Shown here: in pieces, positions 5,489-9,465 of the stretch
Position numbering within the stretch: the first letter of the stretch is position 1
Layout of the letters: each line of letters opens with the position of its first letter
Assembly (NCBI GenBank): GCA_905197385.1
Contig: CAJJYO010000048.1
Location: 1 to 9,465, forward strand
Reading direction: 5' to 3'
DNA: 9,465 bases
From: an uncultured Collinsella sp.
Lineage (GTDB): Bacteria > Actinomycetota > Coriobacteriia > Coriobacteriales > Coriobacteriaceae
The notes under the pieces: generated by a model
Seen by the model: the letters and a program-made list of their open reading frames with translations, nothing else
Told to the model about the DNA's origin: nothing
The model's database searches: none
Translations under genes and position numbers: made by a program

Positions 5489-6415
5489 ATGCATTCTCCC
5501 CATCAACGCGACGCGCATCCACAGCCGGTGTGCAGCCGTCGTATCTTCTTAGGCAGTGCGTTTGCTGCGAGCGCTTCCGTCGTCGCCGGCGCACTTGCCG
5601 GTTGCCAGCGCCCCTCCACGCTGGAAGTGGCCCAGCCCACGACGGGCGGCGGTCGCGACGACCTGTCCGATTCCGTGATCGGCAAGGACAAGATCCGCAT
5701 CGGCATGGAGGCGGCCTACGCCCCGTACAACTGGCAGGTCTCCGAAGCCAGCAAGTACACTATCCCCATCGACAACGTGCAGGGCGCCTATGCCGATGGT
5801 TACGACGTGCAGATCGCCAAGATCGTCTGCAAGGCCCTCGGTGGCGAGCCCGTCGCCGTCAAGCAGGGCTTCTCGGGTCTTATCGATTCGCTCAACAACG
5901 GCCAGATCGACCTCATCATTGCCGGCATGAGCGCCACGCCCGAGCGCGAGGAGTCCGTCGGCTTTTCCGACCCGTACTTCATTGGCTACTTTGGCCTGTT
6001 CGTAAAAGAGGGCTCGCCCTACCAAAATGCGACCAAGCTCAGCGACTTTAGCGGCGCAACGGTCCTCGGCCAAAAGGACACCATGCTCGATACCGTCATC
6101 GACGAGATCCCGGGCGTTGTCCACAAGAACCCGGTCGATTCGGTCCCCACGGTGTTTTCGAACCTGCTGCAGGGCACCTGCGACGCCGTGACCTACAATA
6201 CCGAGAACGAGAAGGGCTATATGGCCCAAAACCCGGGTATCGTGCCGATTCGATTTGCCGAGGGCGAGGGCTTTAAGCAGGAGGTCACGGCAAACGTCGG
6301 CTGCCGCAAGGGCTCGGACAAACTGCTTAAGCTCATCGACAAGACACTCAAGGGCATTAGCCAAGAGGAGCGCGACCAAATGTGGGACGCGTGCCTCGAC
6401 CGTCAGCCGGCATAG
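5489..6415 (+). CDS. Polar amino acid ABC importer, substrate-binding lipoprotein with Tat signal
   Basis: This 308-residue protein is a family 3 solute-binding protein (SBP_bac_3) that captures an amino acid outside the membrane and delivers it to the permease encoded next. The ATG at 5489 follows GGGAAGG (5476-5482) at 6 nt; an in-frame TTG at 5432 has no such site. The N-terminus carries a twin-arginine motif, SRRIFLG (16-22), then a hydrophobic stretch and the lipobox LAGC (36-39), so Cys39 should be lipidated. The binding domain begins at about 68 with IRIGMEAAYAPYNW (69-82). GYDVQIAK (104-111), LNNGQIDLIIAGM (135-147) and TPEREESVGFSDPY (150-163) are hallmarks of the family, with Arg153 expected to bind the carboxylate of the ligand. 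The insertion around YTIPIDNVQGAYAD (90-103) is a few residues longer than usual. The substrate is not evident. The gene leads a three-gene operon; its stop codon overlaps the ribosome binding site of the permease gene. Confidence 0.93.
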   Translation: MHSPHQRDAHPQPVCSRRIFLGSAFAASASVVAGALAGCQRPSTLEVAQPTTGGGRDDLSDSVIGKDKIRIGMEAAYAPYNWQVSEASKYTIPIDNVQGAYADGYDVQIAKIVCKALGGEPVAVKQGFSGLIDSLNNGQIDLIIAGMSATPEREESVGFSDPYFIGYFGLFVKEGSPYQNATKLSDFSGATVLGQKDTMLDTVIDEIPGVVHKNPVDSVPTVFSNLLQGTCDAVTYNTENEKGYMAQNPGIVPIRFAEGEGFKQEVTANVGCRKGSDKLLKLIDKTLKGISQEERDQMWDACLDRQPA

Positions 6416-6424
6416 GGAGGCAGC

Positions 6425-7573
6425 ATGAAAACCATCAATCGCCTGGCCTCCTTTATCAAGGCAGACCACCGTTATGTATACCTGGGCACGAGCGTCATCG
6501 CGGCGCTCGGCCTGGCGTTTAGCCAGCGCAACCCCACGCCGATGAGTTTCTTGGCGCCTACGGGCGTGTTCCAAGACTGCCTCTGGGCAATCCTTTGGGC
6601 CTGGCTCGTCGTGTCGGCGGCGGCGCTGGTCACCAAGCTCATGCACTGGAACGACTATCGCGAAAAGTCGCCGTTCGCATCCGAGCGCTGCCGTCGTGGC
6701 GCACGCCTGGGCAGCTACGTCGTGGTCGCCATCGCGGCGATCTTTTTCGTGGACCGCTGCGTCATGTCGTTTATCGACCTGGTGCAGGTGAGCATTGTCT
6801 CGGATTCCAACCCCAGCGACTTTTTGTCGAGCCTGGTCTACATGACCTACAAGAGCGGTGACTTCTTCATTCGCGGTATCGAGATCACCATCGCGCTTGC
6901 CACCTTCGGCACCGTCATCGCCTTTTTCCTGGCGCTGCTTTTCGTGTTCCTGCGCATCCAGACGTTCGACCGTGTGGACAACGATCTCACGCGTTTCTTT
7001 AAGAGCATCGGCCGCGGCTTTGCGACCGTTTACTCCACCATCGTGCGCGGCACGCCCATGATGGTCCAGGGTCTGCTCATCTATTACGCGGGCTTTACCG
7101 TCCTGCGCAGCATGGGCTTCGAGACCGCCCAGGCCAACCAGATCTGGAGCACCTTCACTGCCGGCCTCGTCACCATTTCGCTCAACTCCACCGCATACAT
7201 GATGGAAGTCCTGCGCGGCGGCATCGAGTCCATCGACGCCGGCCAGGCCGAGGCGGCGCGTTCGTTGGGTCTGTCGCAGTGGCAGGCCATGCGCAAGGTC
7301 GTGTTCCCCCAGGGCATTAAAAACGCGATCCCCGCACTCACCAACGAGCTCATCATCAATATCAAGGATTCGTCGGTGCTTTCGGTCATCGGCGTGTTCG
7401 ACCTCATGTACGCCACCACCACCGTCGCCGGCGTGTACTACCGCCAGATGGAGGTCTACTGCGTTGCACTCGTGGTCTACCTGATCCTGACGCTCGTGGC
7501 GAGCCGCCTGCTCGAGGCCTTTGGCAAAAAGCTCGGCGCCGAGGCCCCGGCCACGCTGCCCAGCTCCAACTAG
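6425..7573 (+). CDS. Polar amino acid ABC importer, permease with N-terminal membrane extension
   Basis: The C-terminal part, from about residue 145, is a HisM/GlnP-type permease: [13 protein letters not shown] (148-160), [10 protein letters not shown] (206-215), the EAA loop [15 protein letters not shown] (276-290) that docks on the ATPase, and [14 protein letters not shown] (310-323). Typical members have about 220 residues, but this one has 382. The extra 140 residues contain about three more hydrophobic segments (near 17-33, 50-71 and 97-117) split by a basic loop (80-95). The ATG at 6425 follows GGGAGG (6415-6420) at 4 nt, and the gap to the binding-protein gene is 9 bp, so translation is likely coupled. 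Only one permease gene is present, so it probably works as a homodimer. The role of the extension is unknown. Confidence 0.93.
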   Translation: MKTINRLASFIKADHRYVYLGTSVIAALGLAFSQRNPTPMSFLAPTGVFQDCLWAILWAWLVVSAAALVTKLMHWNDYREKSPFASERCRRGARLGSYVVVAIAAIFFVDRCVMSFIDLVQVSIVSDSNPSDFLSSLVYMTYKSGDFFIRGIEITIALATFGTVIAFFLALLFVFLRIQTFDRVDNDLTRFFKSIGRGFATVYSTIVRGTPMMVQGLLIYYAGFTVLRSMGFETAQANQIWSTFTAGLVTISLNSTAYMMEVLRGGIESIDAGQAEAARSLGLSQWQAMRKVVFPQGIKNAIPALTNELIINIKDSSVLSVIGVFDLMYATTTVAGVYYRQMEVYCVALVVYLILTLVASRLLEAFGKKLGAEAPATLPSSN

Positions 7574-7595
7574 GCTCAAGACGAGGAGAATCATC

Positions 7596-8381
7596 ATGGC
7601 AGATACCGCCACTACCGGCGCTGCGGCCGCCGCGCAAAACCAAGAGCCGCTCATCCGCGTCGAGGGCCTGCGCAAGAGCTTCGGCTCGCTCGAGGTACTC
7701 AAGGGCATCGACCTCGCTGTCAATCCCGGCGAGGTCGTCACCATCATCGGCGCCTCGGGCTCGGGCAAGTCGACCTTCTTGCGCTGCCTCAACCTGCTCG
7801 AGACCCCGGACGCGGGCCATATCTGGTTCCACGGCCAGGACCTCACGGCCGAGCGCTGCAACATCAATAAACTCCGCGAGGACATCGGCATGGTGTTCCA
7901 GGGCTTTAACCTGTTCAACAACATGGATGTGCTCGACAACTGTACCCTCGCGCCCGTCACGCTCAAAAAGATGAGCAAGGCCGAGGCCGAAAAGGTCGCG
8001 CTAGAGCATCTGGCAAGCGTGGGACTCGAAAAGTTCGCACACGCCGCCGTGGGTCGCCTGTCCGGCGGCCAAAAGCAGCGCGTGGCCATCGCCCGCGCTC
8101 TGTGCATGAACCCGCAAATCATGCTGTTCGACGAGCCGACCTCCGCGCTCGACCCCGAGATCGTGGGCGAGGTGCTCGAGGTCATGCGCAAGCTCGCCGC
8201 CGACGGCATGACCATGGTCGTCGTCACGCACGAGATGGCTTTTGCCCGCACGGTGTCCGACCGCGTGGTCTTTATGGACAAGGGCGTGGTGCTCGAGGAC
8301 GCCGCGCCGGCTGAGCTCTTCGGCAATCCCAAGCACCAGCGCACCCGCGAGTTCCTCTCGCGTTATCTCAACGACAAATAA
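7596..8381 (+). CDS. Polar amino acid ABC importer, ATP-binding protein (GlnQ type)
   Basis: This 261-residue ATPase powers the importer from the cytoplasmic face. It has a Walker A loop GASGSGKST (52-60), a Q-loop FQGFNLF (101-107, Gln102), the signature LSGGQKQR (155-162), a Walker B strand IMLFDE (175-180) with catalytic Glu180, the D-loop SALDPE (183-188) and the switch His212 in VVTHEM. All parts needed for hydrolysis are present. Residues 1-17 are an Ala/Thr-rich tail beyond the usual start of the family. ATG 7596 is chosen because AGGAG (7584-7588) lies 7 nt upstream. The gene follows the permease stop by 22 bp and is the last of the operon before a terminator. The family includes GlnQ, HisP and ArtP; the substrate cannot be chosen among them. 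Confidence 0.95.
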   Translation: MADTATTGAAAAAQNQEPLIRVEGLRKSFGSLEVLKGIDLAVNPGEVVTIIGASGSGKSTFLRCLNLLETPDAGHIWFHGQDLTAERCNINKLREDIGMVFQGFNLFNNMDVLDNCTLAPVTLKKMSKAEAEKVALEHLASVGLEKFAHAAVGRLSGGQKQRVAIARALCMNPQIMLFDEPTSALDPEIVGEVLEVMRKLAADGMTMVVVTHEMAFARTVSDRVVFMDKGVVLEDAAPAELFGNPKHQRTREFLSRYLNDK

Positions 8382-8389
8382 TGCAAGCG

Positions 8390-8428
8390 AACGTGGCAAA
8401 GGGACCGCCTCTTTGCCACGTTATTTTT
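8390..8428 (+). terminator. Intrinsic terminator at the end of the ABC operon
   Basis: AACGTGGCAAAG (8390-8401) pairs perfectly with CTTTGCCACGTT (8411-8422) around a 9-nt loop and is followed by ATTTTT (8423-8428). It begins 8 bp after the ATPase stop codon. The next base is the first G of the GGAGG ribosome binding site of the M20 gene, so there is no room for a promoter between terminator and gene. Confidence 0.85.
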
Positions 8429-8438
8429 GGAGGAAGGC

Positions 8439-9465
8439 ATGGCCGAGGTTTGGCGCTTCTTTGCGCACGAGGATGATTTTGCCGATATCGATGAGGTCGG
8501 CGCGTGCGAGCGCCTGGGCCGCGTGCTGTCGTTTCCGACGATTTCGAGCATGGATGCCCAGACGGTGGACTGGCAGGCGTTTGACGACCTGCGCGCCTAT
8601 ATGCAGCAGGGCTGGCCGCGCGTGTTTGCGACGGGCGAGGTCGAGCTCATCGACCATTCGCTGCTCGTGACGCTTGCCGGCACCGACCCCGCCCTCAAGC
8701 CGGTCATGCTCATGGGCCACATGGACGTGGTTCCCGTGGTGCCGGGCACCGAGACGGACTGGACGCACGATCCCTTTAGCGGGCACGTGGACGACACCTA
8801 TATTTGGGGTCGCGGCGCCATCGATATGAAAGACCAGGTTGCGGGCATCTTGGAGGCCGTTGAGTATGCGCTGGCGCACGGCTGGCAACACGAACGAACG
8901 CTGCTGCTGGCCTTTGGCCAGGACGAGGAAACCACGCAGTACGGCGCGGGGGCGATCGGTCGTGTGCTCGAGAAGCGTGGCGTTGAACTTGAATATCTGA
9001 TCGACGAGGGTGACTACCGTATTGTTTCGGCTGCCGAGTATGGCGCGGGCGAGGGCTGGCTTATGCATGCCGACCTCGCGGAGAAGGGTTACGCCGATAT
9101 CATACTCAAGACGAAGAGTGAGGGCGGGCATTCGTCCAACCCCTACGGCGGCACATCGCTCGAGGTGCTCAGCCGTGCCATCACCGCAATCTGCGATATC
9201 GAGTGGCCGACGCGCGTGACCGACTTGCTTGCCGCTCAACTCGTCGAGTTGGGGCTCTACACGGCCGATGAAATTGCCGCCAACGGGGATGCCATTGTCC
9301 GCGATTGCCTCGCCAGCAAAAAGCTCTATCCGCTGGTGACGACCACCTGCGCGCCCACGCAGATCGAGGGTGGCAGCACCGGCGCCAACGTAATGCCGCA
9401 GGATATGTGGGCCAATATCAACTTCCGCATGCTCGAGGGTACGAGCGTGGCCGATGTCGTGACCT
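8439..9465 (+). CDS. M20 family metallopeptidase, CPS1/PM20D1-like (cut by window edge)
   Basis: The frame is open for 342 codons from ATG 8439 and leaves the window at the right edge, so the end is missing. GGAGG (8429-8433) lies 5 nt before the ATG. The sequence shows the two-metal site of M20 peptidases: GHMDVVPV (93-100) with His94 and catalytic-support Asp96, WGRGAIDMKD (123-132) with bridging Asp129, DEE (162-164) with general base Glu163 and ligand Glu164, and DEG (189-191; Asp189). GGHSS (229-233) and GANVMP (315-320) mark the dimerisation or lid domain. The last metal-binding His would lie beyond the edge. The spacing and the DEG and SEGGHSS segments resemble yeast carboxypeptidase S and PM20D1 more than PepV or DapE. 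Such enzymes cleave dipeptides or N-acyl amino acids. No signal peptide is seen, so it should act in the cytoplasm. Its neighbour, an amino acid importer, fits nutrient scavenging. Confidence 0.9.
   Translation, partial: MAEVWRFFAHEDDFADIDEVGACERLGRVLSFPTISSMDAQTVDWQAFDDLRAYMQQGWPRVFATGEVELIDHSLLVTLAGTDPALKPVMLMGHMDVVPVVPGTETDWTHDPFSGHVDDTYIWGRGAIDMKDQVAGILEAVEYALAHGWQHERTLLLAFGQDEETTQYGAGAIGRVLEKRGVELEYLIDEGDYRIVSAAEYGAGEGWLMHADLAEKGYADIILKTKSEGGHSSNPYGGTSLEVLSRAITAICDIEWPTRVTDLLAAQLVELGLYTADEIAANGDAIVRDCLASKKLYPLVTTTCAPTQIEGGSTGANVMPQDMWANINFRMLEGTSVADVVT

Noticed and set aside
5549..8344. A 931-codon open frame on the minus strand across the whole ABC importer operon
   Set aside because: It lies opposite three intact, clearly recognisable genes. 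Its translation is low-complexity and matches no family I know, as expected for antisense frames in GC-rich DNA. It has no plausible start context.

Overview
The window is a 9.5 kb piece of a GC-rich bacterial chromosome with short gaps, strong GGAGG-type ribosome binding sites and ordinary housekeeping or transport genes. Codon usage, the Tat-type lipoprotein, a probably leaderless gene and the gene mix fit a gut actinomycete of the Coriobacteriia, such as Collinsella. That placement is an inference from general character; no marker gene here proves it. I see no rRNA, tRNA, CRISPR array, insertion sequence or phage gene.

Left part (1-2129, minus strand). The N-terminal part of an AAA-type ATPase of the DUF4143 family (COG1373-like) runs off the left edge. 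Its upstream region holds three copies of a 15-bp palindrome at an exact 33-bp period. Behind it is an MFS exporter of the DHA1 type. Its best promoter puts the transcript start almost on the ATG, so the mRNA is probably leaderless.

Middle part (2130-5350, plus strand). A divergent promoter region leads to a 315-residue two-domain protein. Its C-terminal half is a NUDIX domain of the isopentenyl-diphosphate isomerase type, with all five metal ligands present but the catalytic cysteine position replaced by alanine. Its N-terminal half resembles, from memory only, the small LpdD-type prenylated-flavin chaperones. Two mutually exclusive hairpins follow. Next come a single-pass membrane protein of unknown function with an acidic cytoplasmic tail, and a LacX-type aldose 1-epimerase. 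A strong intrinsic terminator nested inside a second, longer inverted repeat closes this block.

Right part (5351-9465, plus strand). A compact three-gene ABC importer for polar amino acids consists of a Tat-exported lipoprotein binding protein, a permease with an extra membrane-spanning N-terminal region, and an ATPase. The intergenic gaps are 9 and 22 bp, and the operon ends in an intrinsic terminator. The terminator's T-run directly abuts the ribosome binding site of an M20 metallopeptidase of the CPS1/PM20D1 type, which is cut by the right edge. The importer and peptidase may together scavenge amino acids from peptides or N-acyl amino acids, which is an inference from adjacency.

Nothing here is clearly a new system such as a defence island or a mobile element. 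The best candidates for a second look are the phased palindrome array before the ATPase, the NUDIX fusion with its altered active site, and several hairpins placed where they could regulate rather than only terminate.
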